A program made the translations under genes and the position numbers. From NCBI GenBank assembly GCA_963989385.1, contig OZ022502.1:50771454-50835453 (forward strand): a DNA stretch of 64,000 nucleotides, given 5' to 3'. The stretch is from Ctena decussata (taxonomy: Eukaryota > Mollusca > Bivalvia > Lucinida > Lucinidae). How positions within the stretch are numbered: the stretch's first letter is position 1; every line of letters begins with the position of its first letter. A model generated the notes under the pieces. The model had not been told where the DNA came from and ran no database searches. It worked only from the letters and a program-made list of their open reading frames with translations. Shown here in pieces: positions 1-26,238 of this stretch.

Positions 1-15386
<15,386 letters not shown>

Positions 15387-15713
15387 TATCAGGCTGGACT
15401 AGACTTGAGTGAATGTGTTTGAGAAATAGGATGGATGTCAGTGAGCCGCAGTTACAGCAGGAGTAGTCTGTTCATGCTGGATTTTTGGACTGTTCACAGG
15501 GTTTAGAAGCCATCTGATGCTGTCTCACAGAATTCAAGAACAGCTGAATGCTTCAGGCTTTTTCTCAGATAATAATTCATGTTTCTCTTGAAAAGTTGTA
15601 GAATTGCCACAATGAGTCAGTTTTAATGAGATTTCATACGATTAGGTTTCATTTAAAAAAGTATCATCAGAGTTGTATTTGCAAGGCAACTCTAAGAAGA
15701 TGCCACTACATTT

Positions 15714-15949
15714 GAGCCGCGACACGAGAAAACCAACAATGTGGTCGTCCGCCCAGCGCAGACTCAGATCAGCCTGGGCATTCACACAGTCTGATCAGAC
15801 TCTTTGCTAAGCGCTTAAAGGGTAGCTGAGGGACTAAGCTACCTTCATGCGGAAAGCGAAGACTCTGATCAGACTGGGCGGATGCCCAGGCTGATCTGAG
15901 TCTGCGCTGGACGCACGACCACATTGTTGGTTTTGTCACGTCGCGGCTC
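15714..15949. mobile_element. MITE family P, copy P3 (in CDC5L 3' flank or UTR)
   Basis: 236 bp, ends GAGCCGCGACACGAG and CACGTCGCGGCTC. ATTT on both sides is the target duplication. It begins 328 bases after the CDC5L stop, so if the 3' UTR is longer than that it would be transcribed as a long hairpin. Confidence 0.88.
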
Positions 15950-16002
15950 ATTTGTTTAACAAGTAATGGTACACAGCCATCTTTTTCTGCCAGTTTTCAA
16001 AG

Positions 16003-16185
16003 GGAAAAACTTGCATGTCTTTCTATTTGCTTCCTTGGCCAAATGAAACCAGGGGTTTACTCTTAAAGGACAGAAATTGCTCTTTGAGGAGCAAATTCTT
16101 TCCATTAGGAGTTGACCCCCATTGAGGAGGCAAAAATGAAAATGATAGAGTTGCTTCCCCTGAAAGTGTACCCATTCACATTAAG
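16003..16185. repeat. Repeat R2 copy
   Basis: Contains GGGAAAAACTTGCATGTC, TTTGCTTCCTTGG, GAGCAAATTCTTTCCATTAG and GTTGCTTCCCCTGAAAGTG, ending near TACCCATTCACA. Same order as the other R2 copies. Confidence 0.65.
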
Positions 16186-16460
16186 CAGAGAGAAAAATTA
16201 TCAGGAAATAATCTTAATGTCTTTAGCCTGTGTGAATGACAGTGTTGATTCTACAAGTATTGTGACGCAGTATTGGTTATTAATAGCTGTCTTCTCTGTG
16301 ACGTATTTCTTCAGCTGTCAATGTGATGAGCGGATGGCACACCTTGTCAATTTCTATCATTGCTCTTCCAAGTTGGAATTTGTACAAATGAGCCGTGACA
16401 CGAGAAAACCAACAAAGTGGTTGTGAGCGTAGCTCAGACTCAGATCAGCCTGGGCATCCA

Positions 16461-18030
16461 GGACGTATTATGTCGTGGCGCTGTCCGTCCGTCCGTCAAC
16501 ATTCTTGTACACGCCATAACTCAGTAACCATTTGGGATATCTTCATGAAGTTTGGTAGACATATGTATCAGGGTGGGGGAACGTGTCGCATGCAAGAATG
16601 GTTGCTCCCCCTTTCTTACTTTTGAAGTTATGCCCCTTTGATTAATTTTTTCCCTGTAAGTCTTGTACGCGCCATAACTAGATAACCGTATGGGATATCT
16701 TTATAAAACTTCATAGCAATGTGAATGAAGTCCTAATGATGTGTCGCGTACAAAAATGGCTGCTTTCCCTTTCTTCGTTTTAGAGTTAATCCCTTTCATT
16801 AGTTCTAAAAGGCTCTAGTTCTAAAAGGCTCTTTTCGTGTTTTCTTGTACAATATATTGTCAAGGGAAAAAACTAGAACTAAAAATGGTGTAACTTATGT
16901 ATTTAGGTTATCTCCCTTGTCCAACTTACCTTAGAATACTAACAGTATATCATGTGTTAAATATTTAGATGATGTTGCAGTCATTATACCCCCACTTTGA
17001 AAAAATGTGGGGTATACTGGTTTACATCTGTCTGTCCGTCCGTCCGTCCACCTGTCCGTCCTTCCATCTGTCCTTCCGTCCCCATTTGATCAAATTTTTC
17101 ATCGAAGATTTCTTCACAACCATACAAGCTAGACTGGTCATATTTGGCATACAGGTTGATGACGACATGTTGTATTGTGGGATTGAGAACCAGCCTTCTC
17201 CTGCTTATTCTTCCCTGTATTTGTCCGATTTTCTTTCTTTCCATACTTTGAATAATGAAATTTTTCGTCCAAGATTTCTCCACAATCACGCAAGCTAGAG
17301 TAGTCATATTTGGTATGCAGGTTGGTGACGATATGATGTATCTTTGGATTGAGAACCAGCCTTTTTCTGCTTATTCTTCCCTGTATTTGTCCAATATTCT
17401 TTCTTTCCATACTTTGAATAATGAACTTTTTCATCAAAGATTTCTCCACAACCATGCAAGCTAGATTAGTCATATTTGGTATGCAGGTTAATGATGACTT
17501 CCTGTATTGTGGGATTGAGAACCAGACTTCTCCTCTTTTTATTCCCTGTATTTGTCCGATTTTCTTTCTCTCTTTACTTTGAATAATGCATTTTTTTTGC
17601 AAAAGATTTCTATGCATCTGTAAGTTAGGGTAGGGATTTTTGTATGCATGTTGATGATAACTTGTTGTATTGTGGGATTGATAACCAGTCTTCTCCTGCT
17701 TATTCTTCCCTTTATTTTTCCAATTTTCTTTCTCTCCTGACTTTATATAAAGTAATTTTTTGTAACAGATTTCACAGCAACCATTCATTTTTGGTATACA
17801 TGGTAACAATGATTTCTCTCCCTCTTTATGCTTTTTGTTACAAAAATAACATCATTTGATTTAAGCAATTAAGCGGGGTATAGTCGGATTCGCTGACAGT
17901 TCTAGTTAATTATTATAGAGTGGTTGCCCCTGTTTGTCTGCCTGTCTATCCTTTTGCAATCTTGCTCATTCTGTAACTCCTTTAGGAAATTGAAACGGGC
18001 GTATTATGCGCCGCTTGCGAAGCCCTTGTT
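16461..18030 (+). mobile_element. Helentron-like element F (host of nested element D)
   Basis: 5' end GGACGTATTATGTCGTGGCG, then CTGTCCGTCCGTCCGTC, then two units of about 165 bp marked by CGCCATAACT (about 16511 and 16670). After the nested element D the 3' part resumes and ends GGGCGTATTATGCGCC, hairpin GCTT-GCG-AAGC (18013-18023), CCTTGTT (18024-18030). Without D it is about 650 bp. Confidence 0.75.
16985..17907 (+). mobile_element. Helentron-like element D, nested in F
   Basis: 5' hairpin TATACCCCCA to TGTGGGGTATA (16985-17015), then CTGTCTGTCCGTCCGTCCG. Four units of about 170 bp follow, marked by GTATTTGTCCGATTTTCTTT-like and GGGATTGAGAACCAG sequences (about 17178, 17348, 17513 and a diverged one near 17680). 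The 3' side has GGGGTATA (inverse of the 5' end, about 17875) and ends CAGTTCTAGTT. Long open frames here follow the repeat period. Confidence 0.75.
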
Positions 18031-18211
18031 GGTTTTGTCGTGTCGCGGCTTAAATATGTTTGGCTTTTCAGGGAACATTTTATGTAACTGGTTGCATTGA
18101 GTGCAGACCCTGATCAGACTGCATTTAAGATGCTAAGATGCATTCTGATCTGTGGACTGCACTGCTTGCTAATATGGGCTGTTCTTATAGTTAGGATAAA
18201 GAGAGTTGATT

Positions 18212-19261
18212 TACAGTAGGGTAGTTCGCCCTTGAGTCAAACACATTTTGTGCTCCATTGCACCTATAGCCCTTGGCTATTGACCCACATCGTGTTTGAG
18301 TGATGCAGTAGCTAGCGCAGCTTTTCCAGCACACAAACCTGCAACCGTTTAGCCGTACTTCGTGAAATAAGGGCAAAATATGGAGTTTTATCCACCTACC
18401 CAAATTAGCCCATAAGTCGAACAGACTAGCCCTTGACTCGAACAGATGTATAGATACAGCCGTTATAGGACAACCTCATACAGGGTCTGTAATACCCAGA
18501 AAATCTGCAATTTTATTATATATATTTCGAAATCATGCTTTGTTTGGTGTCAAATTAAAACAGTCTTTAGGAGATAATGAGACAGGCTGCAGGGTACGTA
18601 AATGCAGATAAACCCCACATTGTGACTCCTGATACATATAGTAAACACTTCATTTAAGGGGCTCTTTTACCGTGTGTACTATTCATTTATGACAATTGTT
18701 TACCACTGTTGCGTGCATAGAACAAAAGACAAAGATTTGTTTGTGCATTTAATATGGATAAATGTATGAGCCAGTGAAATACAGTGTGTAAACAGTCTCC
18801 GAAACTATATGCCCATGTTCGACTTCAGGGCGAATCGGTGTTCGTCTCAGTGGCGAAGTACAGGCTTGTGCTAAATGTGTAAAATTTTGTAGAAATTACT
18901 AATTTTGACCAAAAAATTATTATTTCTTCGAGTATAAAGAAGTTAAAAATTAGTTTAATAAAGTATGAAATTTTGATGACTGAGAGTCTTCTTTCCACAT
19001 GGCACTAAGTATTTTACAAAATTTACGAAAATACAAATTCTGAAATTCAGAAAGAGCTAGAGAGGGATAATTGAGACGACAACTACTCGCATAACAATAC
19101 ATGTTGTATTTTTTGTAATCTTTAATGCATACTGTTCATGGATTAAGGTAACGTCTGGTATCAAAACAGATGATGACCCACCAAGATGGAACATTAATAT
19201 TAACAACTTAATTTGTTCGACTTAAGGGCAAATTCGACTTAAGGGCGAGTTACCCTATGTA
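18212..19261. mobile_element. TIR element with TA target (pogo/Tc1-mariner-like ends)
   Basis: Left end TA-CAGTAGGGTAGTTCGCCC and right end GGGCGAGTTACCCTATG-TA are inverses with a one-base gap. The interior repeats TTCGACTTAAGGGC. The TA flanks and a TIR starting CAGTAG fit the pogo branch of Tc1/mariner. About 1.05 kb, with no transposase reading frame that I can see. Confidence 0.65.
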
Positions 19262-19302
19262 CATTGAGTACCTTTAAAATGCATAAGTATTTTGACAAAC
19301 AT

Positions 19303-19468
19303 TGAGTGAGTGAGTGAACTCAGGTTTAACGTCCCACCAACAACGAGGTCATATGGAGACGGGACCTCGGTTTAAAGTCTCATCCGAAAGACCGGAGAAG
19401 CGGGGGATCGATCTTGCGACCCCTGAATTGGTAGTCCGGAGTGTTATCCACTACACTACAGCCGCTCC
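19303..19468 (-). mobile_element. tRNA-derived SINE (family S2)
   Basis: On the minus strand it reads GGAGCGGCTGTAGTGTAGTG then GATAACACTCCGGAC (A-box region) and GCAAGATCGATCCCC (B-box-like). It ends in a body with GGACGTTAAACCTGAGTTC and a CACTCACTCA tail. This is the usual head-to-tail order of a tRNA-derived SINE. Confidence 0.75.
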
Positions 19469-19619
19469 TTTTTGACAAACATGTCAAAACAAACAGTTTG
19501 CACTGAGATATGCTGCTTACCTTTGATATGAGAACAGTTCATTTTGGGATCTATTTCTGATTTTATATTATGTACTTGATAACATTTTGGGGATGATATG
19601 TTTGTTGCCCTATCCAGTG

Positions 19620-19800
19620 GGTTCATCTCTTTATGGAAAGAATTTGCTCCCCTGTTAAGCAGTTTGCTCCCCTGGGGCAAAATTTTCCATTTTAAGGGTA
19701 GACCCCATTTTGAAGAGCCAGGGAAGCAGACAGGAAGCCACAACAGTTGTTTCTCTTTGTAAAAATAGCAGAAAAATAGGTGTATCCGTTCAAAGTGAAA
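19620..19800. repeat. Repeat R2 copy
   Basis: GGAAAGAATTTGCTCCCCTG, GGGTAGACCCCATTTTGAAG, CAGACAGGAAGCCACAAC and AGGTGTATCCGTTCA in the family order. Confidence 0.65.
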
Positions 19801-20608
19801 GGGTTACTTTTATTTTGATCAGATTTATCTCTTTGATTTTGTTATATATTGTAACAGAAAGGAAAAGAAAAATTTTCCTTATAGATTTTAGATGTTTTAT
19901 TGAATATCTTCAGTGCCCAAATTGGCAAATAAAAAAAACAAAGTGAAGTTTGTGTTATATTATATTGCTCAAATTTACCCCATGGGAGTTATCTCCCCCT
20001 GGCCTTAGGCTATATACATTCATAAAATGATGATAAAATCTATATAAATTCATGTGAAACAGATTTTCAGAAATTTACATCTGATGATAGAAGTAATAAA
20101 AGCTTCTTGTGTGATAAAAATTTGACCCTTAAGGGATTATCTGCCGCTGCCCCATGGCCAAATGCTTAAAATCACTAAAATTGTATTTGATTGGAGTGGT
20201 AAGTGATCTTTCCGAAGCGTATTGTAAGTTATCAAAGTAATGAAGTGTCCTGTGATGACAAAGACTTTTGTCCATGTTCATTGGGGTAAGGCTGCCCCTG
20301 TCCTGGGGTTATAAATCTGGAAAAAACAGTGTGTGATAAAGATTTGCAGTGGCGGGGTATCACACAGTCGTTTGCGATGCTTTTATTAGGATAGTTACAG
20401 TAATTATTTTAGGTTTCCCAAGATTTAGAATTTTTACATGGTACATCACTCTTAAGATGAAACAGTTTTTTAACTACATGGTAGTTGTTGTTCCAATTCA
20501 CGTAAGGATGGTCTCCAAGAGGCTCAGTTGGACATATCCATGGCTGCACTTCCTAGCACCGAGTCTGTCTAAAAACACAACGCAACTCTTGTGATTGTAG
20601 ATATATAC
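19801..20608. other. Intergenic, no feature recognised
   Basis: AT-rich sequence with GGGAGTTATCTCCCCC-like short palindromes and fragments resembling the decayed interior of other repeats. No open frame of interest, no TIR and no RNA gene seen. Confidence 0.5.
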
Positions 20609-20867
20609 AGCAACACAACAAAACCAACAAAGAGGCATGTGCACCCAGTGAAGACTCAGATCAGCCTGGGCATCTGCCAAGTCTCATCAGCCTGGGCATC
20701 CGCCCAGTCTGATCAGAGTCTTTACTGTGCACTTAAACCATAGCGAAGGGTCTAAGATACCTTGATGCTGACAGCAAAGGTTCTGACAGACTTGGTGGAA
20801 GCCCGGGCTGATCTGAGTCTTTGCTGGGCGCACATGCCACTTTGTTGGTTTTGTCATGTGACGGCCC
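20609..20867. mobile_element. MITE family P, copy P5
   Basis: Diverged ends (GCAACACAACAAAACCAAC and GTTGGTTTTGTCATGTGACG). Longer than the others because TCAGCCTGGGCATCYGCC occurs twice in tandem near 20660-20705. Confidence 0.8.
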
Positions 20868-21269
20868 ATATGAACTGTGACATGCAAAAGAGGTGCTTAA
20901 AGCATATGTGAACAGCTAGGAATCACCATCCTGTGCAGTCTGATCGGACTTTGCTGTTTGCACACACCCTGTATAGACATGAGGAATATATAGACACAAA
21001 CGGAAGGTTCCAGCTGGACTAGTTTGATTGCCAAAGTTTTTCTGTTCACAGTTGTGGGTCATGGCCTAGTCTAATAAAACATCTGCTGTTAATGTTGTCT
21101 ATTCAATACAGGAATTAGGGTAAAGAAAATATTCTGGACGTGATTTCATCTGATTCGATTAACACCCATATGTTACAGTGACCAATATAAAAGTGATAAT
21201 CTTGAACAGGCATATTTTCTGCCATTGGCTGGATGGATGGATAACTTGGCCATTTTACATCCTTTTCAA

Positions 21270-21400
21270 CCGTATTTCAGTCATATCGGGATCTTTGTGC
21301 AGTGGAACCCCGTTTACGGCTGACTGAATTTTGGCCTGTAGTGGGAATCAAACCTGAGACAGCCAGATCAGCAAGCTAGGGCTTGATCCACTATTCAGGC
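21270..21400 (-). mobile_element. tRNA-derived SINE, family S1 (diverged copy)
   Basis: Plus-strand CAGTCATATCGGGATC, CAGTGGAACCCCGTTTACG and a reversed promoter-like part match, in the same order, the copies at 29671-29870 (+), 50411-50573 (-) and 56788-56940 (-). Confidence 0.6.
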
Positions 21401-21479
21401 ATTGGCATCAATAGAACTATTTACACAGCAGTAACTTTAAGGTACAACCTGGAGTACCTTATGGGCTACAAAATCCGAC

Positions 21480-22632
21480 TTTAAGGTGTACTCATATGGA
21501 TACACCTCCATGTTTTCCTCTATTTTTGCCAAAGGGTCAACTTGTATGACTTCCTGGACAGTGAAACCCTTCTGAAATGGGTCAACTCTCAAAGGAAAGG
21601 GAGCAAATTGACACCGATTGAGAAAGAATACTCACCCATTGAGAAGCGAAATAAAAATGACAATGGAAGAGTTGGTTCCCCTGAAACTATACTGAACAAA
21701 AAAAGAAACGTTACATGCGCATTCAATGCACGTTGTCTTTGAACTGAATTAAGACTTTTCCTATTTTATTTTATATATAACTGCCAAAAAGTATCCGTAT
21801 TTAAGAAAATGAATATCACAACATAAGCTGCGAGATTAATGTCTCCAGATCAGTTTGATTCAATGAAGGTTCAGAATTTGAAATTGCTGTTTTAAGGTGC
21901 CTTTTGAAGACCCGTGTTTCACTCAAGTTGTCAGCCCATGTAAGCAAGTCACTTCTGAGACGTTTATCAGGCATTAGTTGTTACGAAAACGGTCCCATCG
22001 CTGCTTCCAAAGGGTTGATCAGTGAAGCACAAGGCTTGGAATATCGCTTTTCATGGCACTTGATTCTGACTTTCATGCTATGCTCTGAAATTCCCATAGA
22101 CAATGCAAGGTGATATACCACGGACAATTAACCAGTTTGATCAAACTTTTTCATCATGAACCATCGTCTGGATAAGTTGGAATAAGATCCATGAATTAAA
22201 CTTGAAAATTTTATTAAAACGCACAGGTAAATCGGAGTAAATGATTTGCTATACTTTTAATTGCAAGGGAGATAATTTCAAAGACACATTATCTTTAACA
22301 TCTTATTTCTTTGAGCTGCTGGTTAAGTGTCATACGGTGCATAGGGTTTCTTATTGGCGGTTACAAGGCAAATCCGAAAGTGCAAAAATTTAAGCGCTTG
22401 CGCATGCGCATCGAGCGTCTCACATTGGCAATGGTATTTTCAGTCAAAGTGGAATAATTCTGTAACAGTTTATGCAAATCGCAAAGTGATTAGTTTATAA
22501 GGCTGTCTGACGTCTGACACGTGGGAGAACAACGTAGCATTATTCGAAAATAGTGTTCTTTAGCTTAAGATTCATTAATTATCTATGTAACGTTTCTTTT
22601 TTTGTTCAGTATATCAATTCACCTTAACAAAC
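21480..22632. repeat. Repeat R2 copy, split by a Tc1/mariner-like insertion
   Basis: The left part 21480-21687 carries the R2 order up to GTTGGTTCCCCTGAAAC. After the inserted element, TATCAATTCACCTT continues as in the uninterrupted copy near 5690-5715 (CCCTTGAAAGAATACCATTT). Confidence 0.7.
21688..22613. mobile_element. Tc1/mariner-like element with perfect 29-bp inverted ends
   Basis: 21688-21716 and 22585-22613 are exact inverses (start TATACTGAACAAAAAAAG; end CTTTTTTTGTTCAGTATA), including the TA duplication. The roughly 870-bp interior shows no convincing transposase and contains GCGCTTGCGCATGCGCATCG. Non-autonomous or gutted. Confidence 0.85.
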
Positions 22633-22639
22633 AGTAAAT

Positions 22640-22863
22640 GAGCTGGGACACAACAAAACCAACAAAGTGGCATGTGCGCCCAGCAAGGACTCTGATCAGC
22701 CTGGGCATCCACTCAGTATCAGAGTCTTCGCTGTGCACTGAAAGGGTAGCTAAGGGTCTAATGCTATCTCCATGCCAACAGCAAAGAGTCTGATCAAACT
22801 GGGCTGATCTGAGTCTTTGCTGGGCGCATATGTCACTTTGTTGGTTTTGTCGTTTCACGGCCC
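22640..22863. mobile_element. MITE family P, copy P6
   Basis: Ends GAGCTGGGACACAACAAAAC and TTTTGTCGTTTCACGGCCC, flanked by AAAT on both sides. It starts about 8 bases after the R2 copy's end. Confidence 0.83.
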
Positions 22864-23034
22864 AAATGCAGGTATATAGCATATTTTTTGTAAGTAGTTA
22901 TATAGTACCGAATATACAGCATATTTTATTGCTGACCAATGGAAAACGACTGCTGGACCAAAATGCTGTTGTTTCTTATCAGCTAAAACAGTTTGTGAGT
23001 CGTTAATGAGTTTGCTTGTTGATGCCAAATACAT

Positions 23035-23270
23035 GAGCCGCGACACGACAAAACCAACAATGTGGTTGTTCGCCCAGCGAAGACTCAGATCAGCCTGGGT
23101 AGCTGCCCAGTTTGACCAGACTCTTTGTTAAGTGTTCAAAGGGTAGCTGAGGGTCTAAGCTACTTTCATGCGGACAGCGAAGACTCTGATCAGACTGGGC
23201 GGATGCCCAGGCTGATCTGAGTCTGCGCTGGGCGCACAACCACATTGTTGGTTTTGTCGTGTCGCGGCTC
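23035..23270. mobile_element. MITE family P, copy P7
   Basis: 236 bp with ends GAGCCGCGACACGACAAAAC and GTTTTGTCGTGTCGCGGCTC, exact inverses. Flanked by ACAT on both sides. The best-preserved copy in the window. Confidence 0.9.
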
Positions 23271-24153
23271 ACATGTATAAAGCAAGTATGGAGGAAGATG
23301 AGTTTGTGTTCCTATACAACGGGTCTTATTTTGACATGGTGTCCACCAATTAAATTGCATAGATCCTAACCCTTTGAATGATTTTCTTGAAACTTAGATC
23401 AAATGTTCACCATATCAAGATGATGTTTGGGTCAAGCTCAGTTTTAGAGATCACAATTCAAATGTTCCATGTCCTTTCCATAAAAACAAAGTCATTAATG
23501 ATTTCATTATGATGGTCAAAAAAAGGTTTCCCATAGCCCTGAAGTCAAAAGGGCAGTGGATGTTAGAGGCTGCTCAGTCATTAGCTGACTGGTTTGGGAT
23601 GTGAACCTGGGACCTTCTGCATCATAGCCAAACATTCTTCAAGGAATTTTATACAAATATAAACCATAATCAGATGATGTGCTGAGAAAAAGAACCTTTA
23701 TCCTACTTCCATTTAAGATGTAATTATGCCCCTTTTAATATATACTAAAGCAGGTATGCCTGTATTTATATATTGTGTCTCCTCCAAAAGTATTAAAGCA
23801 GTTTTGAAAATATTTCTTCATGAAACTTTGCACAAAGGTACCTGTATATCAATATGCAGGGAAATAGAAATCTAACCCTAATTTCATTTCTGATGAAATT
23901 ATGCCCTTTTGTATGTTTCTAAAATTGAAAAATACACAATGTAACTGAAAAAAAAGCAAACACATTATGACACAATTTTATCAGTTAATACTATCAATAT
24001 TATAATTTGTAGCATGTATTATGTCACTTATAGCCCACAGCATGGCAAAGAAACCTTTAAGTTAGGGTTATAGCATTTAATTTACCAACTAAAATTCTCC
24101 TCAAGTACCAAATTCTGGCTGCGATTCAGCACAGTAATTAGGCAATTTTATAT
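23271..24153. other. Decayed tandem-repeat sequence, unclassified
   Basis: Stretches such as TTTTCTTGAAACTTAGATC, CATGAAACTTTGCACAAAGG and AATTATGCCCYTTT recur at loose spacing. They resemble the interior units of the Helentron-like elements, but no terminal hairpin or TTGTT end is visible. No gene seen. Confidence 0.45.
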
Positions 24154-24386
24154 AAGCTGTAACACAACAAAACCAACAAAGTGGCATGTGCACCAAGCGA
24201 AGATTCAGATCAGCCTGGACAGCCCCCCAGTGATCAGAGGTTTTGCTGCACACTTTAAGCGTAGCCAAGGATCTAAGCTACCACCATGCTGACAGCAAAG
24301 ACTCTGATCAGACTGGGCGGATGCCCAGGCTGATCTGAGTCTTTGCTGAGAGCACATGCCACTTTGTTGGTTTTGTCGTGTCAGCA
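24154..24386. mobile_element. MITE family P, copy P8
   Basis: Ends AGCTGTAACACAACAAAACC and GGTTTTGTCGTGTCAGC; inner GCCCAGGCTGATCTGAGTC present. Somewhat diverged. Confidence 0.82.
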
Positions 24387-24821
24387 TATAAGTAAAGCAG
24401 TTCTTTACAAATCGTGCATTCAGTAGACCTCTTGAAAAGTGAATAGCTAACACATTTAATTAAAATATAAATCTCATCTCTAAAGATATTTCAAAAAGGT
24501 ACCCTTAACTTTCCAATCGGGGTGTTAAGTTACATGGTAAATTAGTGTCCTAATAAATCTTATGTAAATATTGTGCACTAAGTTGGGGTTTAATAGGAGA
24601 TGGTTTAAGTAAACGTGAGGGTGTTAACGAAAAATAATGCATAGGGTATCATTTGATATAATTTAATTCATATTTATGAATTATAAACGAAGCAATTATA
24701 CAGAGAGCAAATAACAAGTTTCCTAAAATAGCCCATGGACTAAATTAACACATAACTAGATTATTACATTGGGTACCTAATATTACTGTTTGAACTCGGA
24801 GGTATGTTACTACTCAAAAAT

Positions 24822-25073
24822 GTGGCCGAGCCGCGTAGCGCAATGGGTAGGGCATCTGACTTATAAGCCAGAGGTTCTGGGTTCTATACCTGGTCTGGCC
24901 TCTTTCATTTCTCCTTCTGCTGATTAAAGAAGGGCAGTTGTCAGTTACTGGTGAAACTAAGTGCACTTAGTACTGGTTAACTGCTTAGGAGGTCTAAACC
25001 TGCCCAGGAATAGTGAGGTTAGGTTAACTGACCATAGCTGTTTACCATGGATGTTAAACAATAACACAAATAC
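24822..25073 (+). mobile_element. tRNA-derived SINE (family S3)
   Basis: The tRNA-like head 24823-24900 has A box TAGCGCAATGGGTAG and B-box-like GGGTTCTATACC, closing with CTGGCC against GGCC at the start. The body has AGTGCACTTAGTACTGGTTA and GTTTACCATGGATGTTAAAC, and the tail is AATAACACAAATACAA. The anticodon stem is mispaired (CTGAC against GCCAG), so I do not call it a working tRNA. Confidence 0.7.
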
Positions 25074-25219
25074 AAGCTCTCAAAAATGTATCAGATTGTC
25101 TGCCAAATAGCGAACAGTGCAGAAGCTGATCGGGCTACCCCTTGAGGTATTTAGTGCCATTATGATACCTGGAGTTCTGATTTCTTTCATGGTATTTGTA
25201 CATGGTATTTTTTGCATTA

Positions 25220-25520
25220 AGGTGTAGGGGTACAGCTCCTGCTTTTGCCATTGTTTTCAAAGCGGAATGACTTTTGTGATTGTCTGTATGCGTCCCTAGA
25301 TGACATAGCCCTTCTAAGATTAAATCTACACTTAAACGAAACGATTTGCACATAAGGGAGCAATTGTTTCAGCCATTTAGAAGGGATTCTTGCTTTAAAG
25401 GGGAACACCTTTTGTGTTTTTCTGTTTGCTTTCCTGGAAAAAAAATTTGCTGCTAGAGGACTGTTTTCAGAAGAGAGCCAGAAATGAAAATGACTGAGTT
25501 GCTTCCCTGAAAGTGTAGGG
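25220..25520. repeat. Repeat R2 copy
   Basis: CATAGCCCTTCTAAGATTAA, TTTTGTGTTTTTCTGTTTGC and GAGTTGCTTCCCTGAAAGTG match the family order; a second fragment follows at 25800-25960. Confidence 0.6.
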
Positions 25521-25696
25521 GAAACAGGAGCAAGTTGGAACAGCTGGAGTATACAATGTTGACCGGTCTGGTTAGGATCTGCAAGGTTTGCCAACTGTTA
25601 TGTTAATCAGTTATTGATGGGACAAACATATTTGGTCAGACTAAAATTTGTGAGAGGCAATTCTATCATTTTCTTCATGATGATGTGCTTAAAAAT

Positions 25697-25764
25697 TGGG
25701 ACACCTAAAAACCAATAATTTTCCATTTGGGACAAATGGAAAATTAATGGTTTTAGGTGTCCCA
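25697..25764. repeat. Hairpin, 68 bp
   Basis: Arms TGGGACACCTAAAAACC and GGTTTTAGGTGTCCCA enclose AATTTTCCATTTG and CAAATGGAAAATT. Short palindrome between two R2 fragments. Confidence 0.8.
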
Positions 25765-25799
25765 GTACCAAAGCACATTAGGGTATTTGTGTCCTTTCT

Positions 25800-25960
25800 C
25801 AATGGAAATGACCTTATAAAGGAAAGAATGTGCTCCCCTAATGCAAGTTCTTTAAGAGAAGACCACATTCTGGAATAGATTTTTTTGCACCCTAGAAGCA
25901 AACAGAAAATCACAAATGTTGCTTTCCTTTGTAAAAATGGCTGAAAAAAACTTATGAAAA
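25800..25960. repeat. Repeat R2 fragment
   Basis: AAAGGAAAGAATGTGCTCCC, AAGCAAACAGAAAATCACAA and TGCTTTCCTTTGTAAAAAT in family order. Confidence 0.6.
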
Positions 25961-26238
25961 AAAAAGCAGGTCACGTGATTTGTGTGAACACAACCAAAAT
26001 TTTCTGTGCTAAAAAATGTGAAATTTATTAATTTATAGGGACATTAGGAGGATACAACCGAACTGTGAGTGTTAAGCATTTTCTTCGCCCTCTGATCATG
26101 TTGAAATTTTGACTTTTATTGTTCTATCAAGAACTTTTGAATTTGAATGGATTTCTAACAGGCGGGAGATAGCGGGCCTTTGTCAAAAAGTACTGTAAAT
26201 ACGCTAAAAGTTAACCCGTAGTATGCAATGCCAATACT

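Larger units (their letters stand above)
16386..18055. mobile_element. MITE family P copy P4, interrupted by element F (which contains D)
   Basis: The left part 16390-16460 (ATGAGCCGTGACACGAG up to GCCTGGGCATCC) and right end 18031-18051 (GGTTTTGTCGTGTCGCGGCTT) are the two ends of a family-P MITE. AAAT precedes the left end (16386-16389) and follows the right end (18052-18055), showing both belong to one insertion. About 140 bp of the MITE interior is missing. Confidence 0.8.

Noticed and set aside
17138..17809. 223-codon open frame on the minus strand
   Set aside because: Its sequence repeats with the 170-bp period of element D and has no outside similarity that I recognise; a by-product of tandem repeats lacking stops in one frame.
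24822..24900. Possible functional tRNA gene (anticodon loop like Ile-UAU)
   Set aside because: Anticodon stem mispaired, B box altered (GGTTCTATACC), and a SINE-type body and tail follow directly.
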